DNA of 48,566 bases, taken from Massilia eurypsychrophila (GTDB lineage: Bacteria; Pseudomonadota; Gammaproteobacteria; Burkholderiales; Burkholderiaceae_D). The stretch covers positions 1-48,566 of the forward strand of contig NZ_PDOC01000030.1 of NCBI RefSeq assembly GCF_002760655.1, written 5' to 3'. Position numbers and translations under genes: made by a program. Below the pieces are notes generated by a model. It searched no databases. It was not told the origin of the DNA and was given only the letters and a program-made list of their open reading frames with translations. This document shows positions 7,662-15,580 of this stretch, in pieces. Position 1 is the stretch's first letter. Each line of letters begins with the position of its first letter.

Positions 7662-8858
7662 ATGAATACATCCATCTCCACCGACATCGCATCGGTGCAA
7701 ACTGTCAGCGCGGTGCCGACCATCCTGCGGGTGGTGGCCGAAACGACTGGCATGCGCTTTGTCTGCATCGCCCGCGTCGACGCCGAGACCTGGACGACCT
7801 GCGCCGTGCTCGACGAGCTCGGCTTCGGCCTGGAGGCCGGCGATGAACTCGACATCGCCACCACGCTGTGCCGCGAGGTGCGCGAAGGCAATCAGCTGAT
7901 CGTCATCGACAAAGCCAGCGAAGACGGCAAGTATTGCGCCCATTCGACGCCGCGCAGGTACGGCTTCGAAAGCTATATCTCGGTGCCGGTGTACCGCCCC
8001 GGTGGCGAGTTCTTCGGCACGCTGTGCGCGCTCGACCCGCGCCCGCTGCGGGTGTCGGATCCGAAGGTGGTCGACACGCTGGTGCTGTTCGCCGACCTGC
8101 TGTCGCGCCAGCTGCATGACGAGCAGCGCCTGCAACAGAGCGAATCGGCCTTGCTGAGCGCGCGCGAGGCGTCCGAACTGCGCGAGCAGTTCATTGCCGT
8201 GCTGGGCCACGACGTGCGCACGCCGCTGTCTTCGATGCTGACCGGCACCGCGCTGCTGCGCCACATGGGGCTCGACGAGAAGTCGCTCGCCGTGGTCGAA
8301 CGGATCGAGCGCAGCGGCCGGCGCATCTCCAGCCTGGTCGACGATGTCGTCGACTTCACCCGCGGGCGCATGGGCGCCGGCATCCCGCTGCAGGCGCGCG
8401 CATCGACCGACCTGCAGCAGCAGCTGCGCCACGTGGTCGACGAGCTGCGCGACATCCATCCGGGCCGCCGCATCGACAGCGACATCGACATCGACGGCAG
8501 CGTGTTCTGCGATCCGCTGCGCATCGCCCAGCTGCTGTCGAACCTGCTCGTCAACGCGCTGCTGTACGGCGCGCACGAGGTGCCGGTAAGGGTTGCAGCG
8601 CACGTTCCCGCTGATGGCGGCCTGTTTTTGTCGGTGACCAACGGCGGTGCGCCGATGGCACCGGCGACCTTGGCGGCCCTGTTCCAGCCGTTCTGGCGCG
8701 GCGACAACAGTGGCGCGTCAGGCGGCCTCGGCCTTGGGCTGTACATCGTCAACGAAATTGCCCGCCCGCATCACGGCGCGATGGAGGTGACGTCGACCGC
8801 CGACGCCACCACGTTCAGTTTCCGGATGCCGGCCGCGGCGCCGGCAACGGCGCGCTGA
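7662..8858 (+). CDS. GAF-domain sensor histidine kinase
   Basis: 398 residues, with no signal peptide or membrane helix, so a cytoplasmic kinase. An N-terminal GAF domain (about 10-150; RYGFESYISVPVYRPGGEFFGTLCALD is diagnostic) precedes a HisKA dimerisation helix with the H-box GHDVRTPLS (His183 is the phosphoacceptor). The HATPase domain has N-box NLLVNALLYG and G-box GGLGLGLYIV. No receiver domain is attached and no response regulator gene is adjacent, so its partner must be encoded elsewhere. The ATG at 7662 begins just before the conserved GAF helix. It is divergent from the cupredoxin-like gene. Confidence 0.92.
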   Translation: MNTSISTDIASVQTVSAVPTILRVVAETTGMRFVCIARVDAETWTTCAVLDELGFGLEAGDELDIATTLCREVREGNQLIVIDKASEDGKYCAHSTPRRYGFESYISVPVYRPGGEFFGTLCALDPRPLRVSDPKVVDTLVLFADLLSRQLHDEQRLQQSESALLSAREASELREQFIAVLGHDVRTPLSSMLTGTALLRHMGLDEKSLAVVERIERSGRRISSLVDDVVDFTRGRMGAGIPLQARASTDLQQQLRHVVDELRDIHPGRRIDSDIDIDGSVFCDPLRIAQLLSNLLVNALLYGAHEVPVRVAAHVPADGGLFLSVTNGGAPMAPATLAALFQPFWRGDNSGASGGLGLGLYIVNEIARPHHGAMEVTSTADATTFSFRMPAAAPATAR

Positions 8859-8867
8859 CCTGGTAGC

Positions 8868-9134
8868 TTAGCGCATGAACCGCGCGGCGCCAATCACGAC
8901 ACTGGCCATCGCGAAGACGCCACCGATGTACCACCTCAGCATTTTGGATTCCAGGCTCGCAACATCCGTCCTGAGCTCAAGCAGGTCTGCCTTGGTCACA
9001 TAATTCGACAGAATGACCGCCACGTCGGTCTTCAATTGTGCAACGTCCGACTTCAAGATCGCCGTGTCCGATTTCACAGCCGACACGTCGTCCTCCAATA
9101 CGGTGATCCGATGGTTGTTTTCATCCATGATCAT
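8868..9134 (-). CDS. Small coiled-coil protein with a C-terminal membrane helix
   Basis: 88 residues. Residues about 8-60 are heptad-like (VLEDDVSAVKSDTAILKSDVAQLKTDV), predicting a coiled coil. They are followed by a YVTKADLLELRTDVASLESK segment and one terminal membrane helix (WYIGGVFAMASVVIGAARF). GAGGA seven bases before the ATG at 9134 supports the start; ATG at 9128 is an alternative. It resembles DUF1640-like or phage-tail-fibre-like small coiled-coil proteins. A similar protein is encoded at 12521-12802. Function unknown. Confidence 0.7.
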   Translation of the reverse strand: MIMDENNHRITVLEDDVSAVKSDTAILKSDVAQLKTDVAVILSNYVTKADLLELRTDVASLESKMLRWYIGGVFAMASVVIGAARFMR

Positions 9135-9200
9135 ATGATTGTCCTCGCCGGGCAGCTTGTCAATCGAGCCCGGCGCGGCGCCGGGCCAGGCTGCGCCCGA

Positions 9201-9665
9201 TCAGCTCATGGCCTGCTTGCCAGCCTCGGCCATCTCTTCCGGCGTCATGTCCTTGATGTGGGTGGCGACCGACCACGAATGGCCGAACGGGTCCGTCAGG
9301 ATGCCGTAGCGATCGCCCCAGAAGGCGTCGCAGATCGGCATCTTGACGGTGGCGCCGGCGTCGAGCGCGCGCTGGAATACCTCGTCAGCATTCGGCACAT
9401 ACAGGTGCAGCGTCACCGGCGTGCCGCCGAGCGCCTTCGGCCCGACCGATCCCCAGTCGGGAAAGTCGTCGGCGAGCATCACATGCGAATCGCCGATCGT
9501 GATCTGTGCGTGCATCACCTTGCCCCCGGGGCCAGCCATGCGTGCGTGCTCGACAGCGCCGAAGGCTTTCTTGTAGAACTCGATTGCATCGGCGGCGCCG
9601 GCGATCACCAGGTGCGGCGTGACCGAATGCATTCCTTCAGGGATAGGCTTGACTTCTGCGTTCAT
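9201..9665 (-). CDS. VOC superfamily protein, PhnB-like
   Basis: 154 residues covering one vicinal-oxygen-chelate fold. The N-terminal VTPHLVIAGAADAIEFYKKAFGA and C-terminal DAFWGDRYGILTDPFGHSWSVATH patterns are typical of PhnB/YdcR-like VOC proteins. Relatives include glyoxalases and bleomycin-resistance proteins, but the PhnB-like branch has no settled reaction, and metal ligands cannot be assigned with confidence. It is well formed and full length, and reads away from the neighbouring small coiled-coil gene by 66 bases in the same direction. Confidence 0.88.
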   Translation of the reverse strand: MNAEVKPIPEGMHSVTPHLVIAGAADAIEFYKKAFGAVEHARMAGPGGKVMHAQITIGDSHVMLADDFPDWGSVGPKALGGTPVTLHLYVPNADEVFQRALDAGATVKMPICDAFWGDRYGILTDPFGHSWSVATHIKDMTPEEMAEAGKQAMS

Positions 9666-9782
9666 GTTGTTCTCCTCGGATAGTTTGGACGAAGCGCCAG
9701 ATTACTCCGATTGCACCGCCAAGGTTGGCGTTTTACCAGCGAACGCGCCGGAACCGGTGCGCGCGCCGGCGGTCCGCCGCGG

Positions 9783-10916
9783 CTAGGCCGCTTCGCGCCT
9801 GGCGGGTGCCGGTTTCGGCAGCGCCGGCGCCGGCATTTGCAGGCGCTGGTTCAGCAGCGCCAGCACGGCCGCCTCTTCCGGCGACAGGTCGTGCAGGTCG
9901 TCGACCAGCTCGCGGGCGGCGCGTTCGCGCAGCGCTTCCAGGATGGTGCCGTCGAGATAGGAGTCGATCACGGCCGGGTGGATGTAGCACTTGCGGCAGA
10001 TGGTCGGCGTGTTGCCCAGCTTTTCGGCGACCGATTCGATGGCGCGCACGATATTCTTCTTCGCCTGTGCCTCCGACTCGAATTTTTCGAATTCTTGCAG
10101 CGCCAGCGCGGCCAGCACGGTGCCCGACCAGGTGCGGAAATCCTTCGCCGTGTAGTCTTCGCCGGTGATCGCGCGCAGGTAGTCGTTGACGTCGGCCGAG
10201 CCGACGGTGTGCTGGTGGCCGTCGTCGTCGATGTACTGGAACAGGTCCTGCCCGGGCAGCTCGCGGGTGCGCGCAATGATGCGCGCCAGGCGCCGGTCTT
10301 CCAGCTTGATCGTGTGGAACACCCCGCTCTTGCCGCGGAAGCGAAATTCGACTTCCTTGCCGGCCACCTTGACGTGGCGCGAGCGCAAGGTCGTCAACCC
10401 GAACGACTTGTTGGTGCGCGCGTATTCCTCGTTCCCGATCCGCATCATCGTCACTTCCAGCAAGTGCACGATGGTGGCGAGCACCTTTTCGCGCGGCAGG
10501 CCCGGCAGCGACAGCGCGGCGTCGACGGTGCGGCGGATCTGCGGCAAGGCCTGGCCGAACTTGAGCATGCGCTCGAACTTGACCTCGTCGCGCACGCTGC
10601 GCCAGCGCGGATGATAGCGGTACTGCTTGCGCTGCTTCGCGTCGCGCCCGGTCGCCTGCAGGTGGCCGTTCGCCTGCGGGCAAATCCACACGTCGGTCCA
10701 CGCCGGCGGAATGACCAGCGACTTGATGCGCGCCAGCGTGGCCTCGTCGGTGACAACGTCGCCGTGCGAGTCGAGGTAGCGGAAATGCTCGCCGTCGCGT
10801 TCGCGCGTGATGCCGCGCTTGCCGTCGGTGACGTAGCGCAGCCCGGCCGACTTGGCAGCCTCCGTCGGGTCGCTGTTGGGAACTGGCGAAAGCGCCGATG
10901 GGTGGTCGTTTTTCAT
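9783..10916 (-). CDS. DNA topoisomerase IB (bacterial, poxvirus-like)
   Basis: 377 residues from the ATG at 10916; an in-frame TTG at 10946 is possible. A type IB enzyme that relaxes supercoils through a 3'-phosphotyrosyl link without ATP. The N-terminal domain has SLVIPPAWTDVWICP and GRDAKQRKQYRYHPRWR, characteristic of the family. The catalytic domain has RIGNEEYARTNKSFGLTTLR, KSGVFHTIKL and DFRTWSGTVLAA, followed by GNTPTICRKCYIHP, where Tyr311 is the expected nucleophile. The tail (after about 350) is Pro/Ala-rich and variable. The length fits bacterial members. It is monocistronic, and the start-proximal intergenic region is shared with the divergent peptidase gene. Confidence 0.94.
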   Translation of the reverse strand: MKNDHPSALSPVPNSDPTEAAKSAGLRYVTDGKRGITRERDGEHFRYLDSHGDVVTDEATLARIKSLVIPPAWTDVWICPQANGHLQATGRDAKQRKQYRYHPRWRSVRDEVKFERMLKFGQALPQIRRTVDAALSLPGLPREKVLATIVHLLEVTMMRIGNEEYARTNKSFGLTTLRSRHVKVAGKEVEFRFRGKSGVFHTIKLEDRRLARIIARTRELPGQDLFQYIDDDGHQHTVGSADVNDYLRAITGEDYTAKDFRTWSGTVLAALALQEFEKFESEAQAKKNIVRAIESVAEKLGNTPTICRKCYIHPAVIDSYLDGTILEALRERAARELVDDLHDLSPEEAAVLALLNQRLQMPAPALPKPAPARREAA

Positions 10917-11083
10917 GGCTGCGCATCTGGGTTGGAAGGGAATCAACCAATACTAGTCGAAACGACAATGCGATGTCGCGGCGCTCGCGCGCGGACAATT
11001 GGACACGGACTGAGCATTTATCGCTACACTATTGAACGCCGACCGGCCCCGGTCGGCCACCCATTCGCTGAGAAGGATTGTCG

Positions 11084-12445
11084 ATGTCCCGTGTCGTTCC
11101 ACAACCATTACTACTGGCGGCATTGCTCGCCGCCGCCGGCGCGGCTGGCGCCGCCGAACCGGTCGCCGCTGCCCGCCAGGCGCAGATCGACGCCATCGTG
11201 CGCGACATTTCGCCGCAGCGCATCCAGGGCTACGTCGACAAGCTGGTCAGCTTCGGCACCCGCCACACGATGTCCGACACCGTTTCCGACACGCGCGGCA
11301 TCGGCGCGGCGCGGCGCTGGATCAAGTCCGAGTTCGAGCGCTGCGGCGCCGGCCGCCTGCAGGTCGCCTTCGACGGCCACCTGCATCCGGTCGACCGCCG
11401 CATCTCGCGCCCGACCGAGATCGTCAACGTGGTCGCCACCTTGCCCGGCAGCCAGGCCGAATCGCGCGAGCGCATGTACGTCGTCAGCGGCCACTACGAC
11501 TCGCGCAACAGCGACGACGCCGATGCCGTTGGCGACGCGCCCGGCGCCAACGACGACGCCTCCGGCACCGCCGCCGTGATCGAGCTGGCGTGCGTGATGT
11601 CGCGCCACAAGTTCGATGCAACCCTGGTGTTCATGACGGTGGCGGCCGAAGAGCAAGGCTTGTACGGCGCGGCCGACTGGGCCGAGAAAGCCAAGCAGAA
11701 GAAACTCAATATCGCCGGCATGTTCACCAACGACATCATCGGCAGTTCGCACAACCAGGACGGCAAGCGCGACAACACCCAGGTGCGCCTGTTCGCCGAA
11801 GGCATCCCCGCCGTCAAGGACATGCCGGACAACCTGCGCGCGCTGATCGCCACCGGCGGCGAGAACGATACGCCGACGCGCCAGCTGGCGCGCCACGTCA
11901 AGGACGTCGGCGAGCGCTATGTCGACGGCTTCAAGGTCACCATCGTCAACCGGCGCGACCGCTACCTGCGCGGCGGCGACCATGCGCCCTTCCTCGATCG
12001 CGGCTTCGCGGCGCTGCGTTTTACCGAGCCGGCCGAGAACTTCAACCACCAGCACCAGAACGTGCGCAAGGAAGGCGCGCTGCAATACGGCGACCTGACC
12101 GAGTTCGTCGATCCGGCCTACATCGCCCAGGTGGCGCGCGTGAATGCGGCCTCGCTCGCCGCGCTGGCGCTGGCGCCGGCCGCACCGCAGGAAGTGAAGA
12201 TCCGCACCGCGCGGCTCGACAACAACACCGACCTGACCTGGCAGGCGAACGCCGAACCGGACCTGGCCGGCTACCGCATCGTGTGGCGCGACACCACCGC
12301 GGCGCAGTGGCAAGGCAGCCAGCTGGTTGGCAAGGTCACCGCGTTCACCGTGCCGCTGTCGAAGGACAACGTGTTTTTCGGTGTGCAGGCAATCGACAAG
12401 GACGGCAACGTCAGTCCTGCAAGCTATCCGATGCCGCAACGGTAA
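11084..12445 (+). CDS. Secreted M28-family metallopeptidase with C-terminal fibronectin-III-like domain
   Basis: 453 residues. AAGGA six bases before the ATG at 11084 fixes the start over the upstream in-frame TTG. A signal peptide (LLLAALLAAAGAAGAAEP) directs export. The M28 aminopeptidase core shows the expected dizinc ligands in order: His in SGHYDSRNS, Asp in GANDDASG, the Glu pair in AAEEQG, Asp in FTNDIIGSS and His in NFNHQHQN. The last ~85 residues (VKIRTARLDNNTDLTWQANAE...GYRIVWRD...FGVQAIDKDGNVSPAS) form a fibronectin-III-like domain, seen in related secreted peptidases. It is predicted to hydrolyse peptides in the periplasm or outside the cell. Confidence 0.92.
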   Translation: MSRVVPQPLLLAALLAAAGAAGAAEPVAAARQAQIDAIVRDISPQRIQGYVDKLVSFGTRHTMSDTVSDTRGIGAARRWIKSEFERCGAGRLQVAFDGHLHPVDRRISRPTEIVNVVATLPGSQAESRERMYVVSGHYDSRNSDDADAVGDAPGANDDASGTAAVIELACVMSRHKFDATLVFMTVAAEEQGLYGAADWAEKAKQKKLNIAGMFTNDIIGSSHNQDGKRDNTQVRLFAEGIPAVKDMPDNLRALIATGGENDTPTRQLARHVKDVGERYVDGFKVTIVNRRDRYLRGGDHAPFLDRGFAALRFTEPAENFNHQHQNVRKEGALQYGDLTEFVDPAYIAQVARVNAASLAALALAPAAPQEVKIRTARLDNNTDLTWQANAEPDLAGYRIVWRDTTAAQWQGSQLVGKVTAFTVPLSKDNVFFGVQAIDKDGNVSPASYPMPQR

Positions 12446-12520
12446 TTGCCGTCGGTGCGGCCGGCATGGGTCGCACCGCCAGTTCTTGACAGTAGTGGCG
12501 AACCGCCGGATGATCGCGGG

Positions 12521-12802
12521 ATGGAACAGCGACTGACAGCACTGGAAGCTCGACTGGACACGATCCTTCCGACGTTGGCCACAAAGGCTGACATCGCTGA
12601 GATCCGCGTTGACATGAACAAGATGAATGCCGAAATCAAAACATGGACTTTGGCAACCGTCCTAACAATCATTGGGACAATGCTGGCGGCCATTTTTGGC
12701 ATTGCCACAATCTTTAACGCTGCATCGCAAGGTTCCAGGGCGCAGCCAGCGCCTATCGTTATCACACTACCGGCCACTTCGACGCCAACAAAATCACCGT
12801 AA
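12521..12802 (+). CDS. Small coiled-coil membrane protein
   Basis: 93 residues. The N-terminus (MEQRLTALEARLDTILPTLATKADIAEIRVD) predicts a coiled coil. A membrane helix follows (WTLATVLTIIGTMLAAIFGIATIF, about 43-66), then a Pro/Thr-rich tail. The TKADIAEIR segment parallels TKADLLELR in the protein at 8868-9134, so the two look like distant paralogues with different tails. No strong ribosome-binding site is seen. Function unknown. Confidence 0.65.
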   Translation: MEQRLTALEARLDTILPTLATKADIAEIRVDMNKMNAEIKTWTLATVLTIIGTMLAAIFGIATIFNAASQGSRAQPAPIVITLPATSTPTKSP

Positions 12803-12850
12803 CGCTGGCCTGCCAGCACCGCCACTTTCGCGCATTCCCATTCCATAGGG

Positions 12851-12889
12851 AGGTGCGCGCTCTCCATATTTGCCACTTCTCGCGCACCT
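12851..12889. repeat. Nine-base inverted repeat
   Basis: AGGTGCGCG (12851-12859) and CGCGCACCT (12881-12889) are perfect complements around a 21-base loop. It lies about 50 bases beyond the small coiled-coil gene. No T-tract follows, so it is a weak terminator candidate at best. The rest of 12803-13058 shows no supported gene. Confidence 0.5.
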
Positions 12890-13058
12890 ACACTCGGCGG
12901 CCATGGAAGTCGGCAAGAGACAAACAAGATGAACGAGAACGCGGCAGCGCAGTCGAAGAATTAAGTGTCCTTCGATGCGCCAGTCGGCGACGTGGACACG
13001 ATGCATGTTTCGCTGCTCCACATCGCGGGCGCCGGCTCGCCTCACTAACGAGGACATC

Positions 13059-13676
13059 ATGCGTAAAATTCTCACTCCCTTACTCGCCACGATGGTGCTG
13101 GGCTTTGCCAGCACCGCCCATTCACAGGTGACCAACCACACCGCCACCATGAGCGGCCCGAACGAAGCGCCACCCAACTCCTCGCCTGGCACCGGCGCGG
13201 CGACACTGCTGATCAACGAAAACTTCAACGAGATACGCCTGCAGGTCGACTTCACCGGCCTGACCGCGCCGACGGTTGCCGCCCACATCCACTGCTGCAC
13301 GCCGCCACCGGGCACCGCGCCCGCGGCGACGCCGCTGCCGGCATTCCCCGACTTCCCGCTCGGGGTCACCAGCGGCAGCTACGACATGACGTTCGACCTG
13401 CTCTCGCCAGGCACCTACAACCCCGCCTTCATCGAAGCGGCCGGCGGCACCGTGGCGCTGGCGGCCACCGAACTGGTCGAAGGCATACGCGCGGGCGAGG
13501 CGTACTTCAATATCCACACCAGCGCCTACCCGGCCGGCGAGATTCGCGGCTTCCTTGTTGCGGCGCCGATCCCGGAGCCGGCGACCTATGCGATGTGGGG
13601 GCTGGGACTGGTGGCGCTGGCGGGCGCCGGGCGCTGGCGCCAACGCTCGTCCTACAAGGCCGCGCGGCCGGCCTGA
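13059..13676 (+). CDS. CHRD-domain protein with PEP-CTERM sorting signal
   Basis: 205 residues. CGAGGA five bases before the ATG at 13059 supports this start rather than the longer frame. A signal peptide (ILTPLLATMVLGFASTAHS) precedes a single CHRD domain: the SGPNEAPPNSSPGTGAA opening and the GEAYFNIHTSAYPAGEIRGFL close are diagnostic. The C-terminus carries PEPATYAMWGLGLVALAG followed by an Arg cluster, a classic PEP-CTERM signal processed by exosortase. The protein is therefore exported and probably cell-surface or matrix-associated. Its 3' end overlaps the convergent DUF488 gene by 25 bases. The exosortase must be encoded elsewhere. Confidence 0.93.
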   Translation: MRKILTPLLATMVLGFASTAHSQVTNHTATMSGPNEAPPNSSPGTGAATLLINENFNEIRLQVDFTGLTAPTVAAHIHCCTPPPGTAPAATPLPAFPDFPLGVTSGSYDMTFDLLSPGTYNPAFIEAAGGTVALAATELVEGIRAGEAYFNIHTSAYPAGEIRGFLVAAPIPEPATYAMWGLGLVALAGAGRWRQRSSYKAARPA

Positions 13677-14104
13677 AGGTGCACGATGTCGACGTCGCCC
13701 CACTTGTCGCGCAGGTATTCGGCGACAAGGCGGCGATGGCAGTGGTGCGGCTCGTCTTCGCTGCATAGCAGGCAGGCGCCGGCCAGCTCGTCGCGGTCGA
13801 TCTGTTCGATGCGTCGCTGCGCCATCAGCTGCAGGAAGCTGGTGGCATAACTGTCCCAAGCGGCGTGGCCGGCGCGGTAGTCCGCCAGCATGGGCGCGGT
13901 CGGCGCCAGTTCGACCTCGTGCTGGTAGCCGATGCCGCAAAGCTGGCGGGCGAAGTAACGCAGATCGTCGCGCTTGGCAAAGCCCGCCAGCTGGGAAACG
14001 TTATTGAGCCGCACGTCGACCAGGCGCTGCGCCTTCGATTGCTTCAGCCGCGTTAAGAAATCTTCGGCCGACGTCCTGGTAAAACCGATCGTGAAGATCT
14101 TCAT
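13652..14104 (-). CDS. DUF488 family protein
   Basis: 150 residues. The N-terminus KIFTIGFTRTSAEDFLTRL, the central LVDVRLNN and the C-terminal ACLLCSEDEPHHCHRRLVAEYL are the three conserved blocks of DUF488, including its Cys/His cluster. The biochemical role is unknown. It starts ten bases after the NnrU-family gene stops, in the same direction, so the two are likely co-transcribed. Its 3' end overlaps the CHRD gene on the opposite strand. Confidence 0.9.
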   Translation of the reverse strand: MKIFTIGFTRTSAEDFLTRLKQSKAQRLVDVRLNNVSQLAGFAKRDDLRYFARQLCGIGYQHEVELAPTAPMLADYRAGHAAWDSYATSFLQLMAQRRIEQIDRDELAGACLLCSEDEPHHCHRRLVAEYLRDKWGDVDIVHLQAGRAAL

Positions 14105-14114
14105 GCCGACATAC

Positions 14115-14702
14115 TTACATCGCCACGCCGAACGGCCGCACTCCGATCAACGGGCCATGCAGCCAGAACGCGAACGCCACCCAGGCGAGGACGCCCACCA
14201 CAACGGCGATGAGCGTGCCGCTCATGGCGCCGGCCGGATACGTCGTTGCCGCCGCGCGGTCGCGCCGGCGAGCGGCGATGAAGGACATCACGGCCCACGC
14301 CAGGAAGGCGCCAAACAGCAGCACGTCGGCCACGGTGCCGTTGGCCAGCAAGTGCGCCAGCGCCCACGCCTTCACGCCCAGCACCATCGGATGGTGGAAG
14401 CGCGCCTTGATCTGGTTGCGCGGCACGTAGGTAGCGGCCAGCAAAATGAAAGCGACCAGCGTGAGCAGCGCTGCCAGGTGGCGCATTCCGGTCGGTGGAT
14501 TCCACAGCACGACAGGCGTCTCGCGCGCAACGCCGTAGCCCCAGACGATCAGCGCCAGGCCGACAGCGGACATCAGGGAGTAGCCGATCTTCCACTTGTT
14601 TTCTCCCATGCGCGTGATTTGCTGGCGGCGCCAGTCGTCGGCGAATATGCGCACCGAGTGAACGCCGAGGAAGATCACCAGCCCAATAATCAAAAATGTC
14701 AT
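14115..14702 (-). CDS. NnrU-family integral membrane protein
   Basis: 195 residues with about five to six hydrophobic helices. FLGVHSVRIFADDWR near the start and VLWNPPTGMRHLAALLTLVAFILLAATYVPRN followed by RFHHPMVLGVKAWALAHLLANG are characteristic of the NnrU family. That family is related to isoprenylcysteine methyltransferase-like membrane proteins and was named for its link to nitric oxide or nitrite metabolism in some bacteria. No denitrification genes are present here, so that role is not supported by context. First gene of a likely two-gene unit with DUF488. Confidence 0.9.
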   Translation of the reverse strand: MTFLIIGLVIFLGVHSVRIFADDWRRQQITRMGENKWKIGYSLMSAVGLALIVWGYGVARETPVVLWNPPTGMRHLAALLTLVAFILLAATYVPRNQIKARFHHPMVLGVKAWALAHLLANGTVADVLLFGAFLAWAVMSFIAARRRDRAAATTYPAGAMSGTLIAVVVGVLAWVAFAFWLHGPLIGVRPFGVAM

Positions 14703-14763
14703 CGCGTATCCCGTTCGTCTGTTGAGTGTTCCATTCTAACGCGCCGGCCGGCGCAACCACTGA

Positions 14764-15036
14764 GTCGACAAACACCTTGCCGATGTCGCCACCAATCCGG
14801 CCACCATCGCCGACGCGGCGTGGAAGCCGAGCCTGACGACACCGGGCCATCCCGAATATCCGGCCGCGCACTCGTGCACCGCCGGCGCCGTGGGCGAATT
14901 GCTGCGCCAGTACTACGGCACCGACAAGGCCAGGTGGACGATGGCGCATTACTTCGGCAAGCGCGACTCGGCTATCGACGCATCAGAAAGCCGATACAGA
15001 CGTGTTCGACTGATAGCCCTATATTCACGGTCGTAA
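14764..15036 (+). pseudogene. Remnant of a vanadium-dependent haloperoxidase / PAP2-like gene
   Basis: An open frame bounded by a TGA (14761-14763) and a TAA (15034-15036) encodes WKPSLTTPGHPEYPAAHSC followed by TAGAVGELLRQYYGTDKARWT. HPEYPAAHSC is the signature around the catalytic His of vanadium haloperoxidase-like PAP2 enzymes. Only about 60 residues of a protein normally over 400 remain. There is no start codon and no N-terminal half, and the similarity fades after about 14980. It is judged a deletion remnant next to a broken toxin gene. Confidence 0.7.
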
Positions 15037-15263
15037 GAGCGTTGTTATCAGCAATGTCCGCAAATCTTTACGGGCGTCGCAGAGTTTCGTAATTCGTTCG
15101 GCACACTGCCTGACAAAGGGAACAATTTCAGTGCCGCGATACTGTTTCTGATCTCACGGTAGGAGTTTTGCCATGCATTGCGGCCGAAATTTCGGACAAT
15201 GTAGCGCTTTAACTCCTTGAGGTCCTGCTCCGCGGAATCGACAAAGACAACCCGAAACGTCAC
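15025..15263 (-). pseudogene. Broken RelE/ParE-type toxin gene
   Basis: The intact frame (15048-15263) gives 71 residues starting TFRVVFVDSAEQDLKELKRY and running to LFPLSGSVPNEL, a normal ParE N-terminus, then ends in unrelated RNSATPVKICGHC. The canonical ParE C-terminus (KLCDARKDLRTLLITTLLRP, stop at 15025-15027) is present in another frame over the same bases. The central strand-forming block of the family is missing, so an internal deletion with frameshift has removed the active-site half. The start overlaps the antitoxin stop by four bases (ATGA), the usual toxin-antitoxin coupling. Confidence 0.75.
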
Positions 15264-15532
15264 TCGTCATCGTCCTTGTCCAACTCAGCGAACACCGCTT
15301 CGTCAGATCGGAAGTCGCCCTCCTCAATTTCTTGACTACCAAGTGCCAGGATCTTGAGCAGCGCCATTGTTTCTTGCTGTTCCTCATACGTAGCCACATC
15401 CATGACGACAAGCTTGGCTTCGCCGTCCTGTGTGAACACCATTGGTTCACGGCTATCTGCTATTTCCTTAGCGACCTCCGCAGCATGGCTAGTGAGGTAA
15501 CTGATCGGCTTGACTCGCGCGGTGAGCTTCAT
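15260..15532 (-). CDS. Phd/YefM-family antitoxin
   Basis: 90 residues. The N-terminal KPISYLTSHAAEVAKEIADSREPMVFTQDGEAKLVVMDVATYEE is a complete Phd/YefM DNA-binding and dimerisation domain. The acidic C-terminus (FAELDKDDDE) is the toxin-binding arm. Such antitoxins also repress their own promoter. It is first in a two-gene unit whose toxin partner is now broken, so this is an orphaned antitoxin that may still act as a repressor or protect against a related toxin. Base composition looks less GC-rich than the neighbours, suggesting acquisition. Confidence 0.88.
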   Translation of the reverse strand: MKLTARVKPISYLTSHAAEVAKEIADSREPMVFTQDGEAKLVVMDVATYEEQQETMALLKILALGSQEIEEGDFRSDEAVFAELDKDDDE

Positions 15533-15580
15533 ACTTGCTCCTGTTTATTAGGATTCAATTGTAGGCGCAAATGTGACAAC

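Noticed and set aside
12928-12963. Eleven-codon forward mini-frame before the CHRD gene
   Set aside because: No ribosome-binding site and no conserved feature; too short to support.
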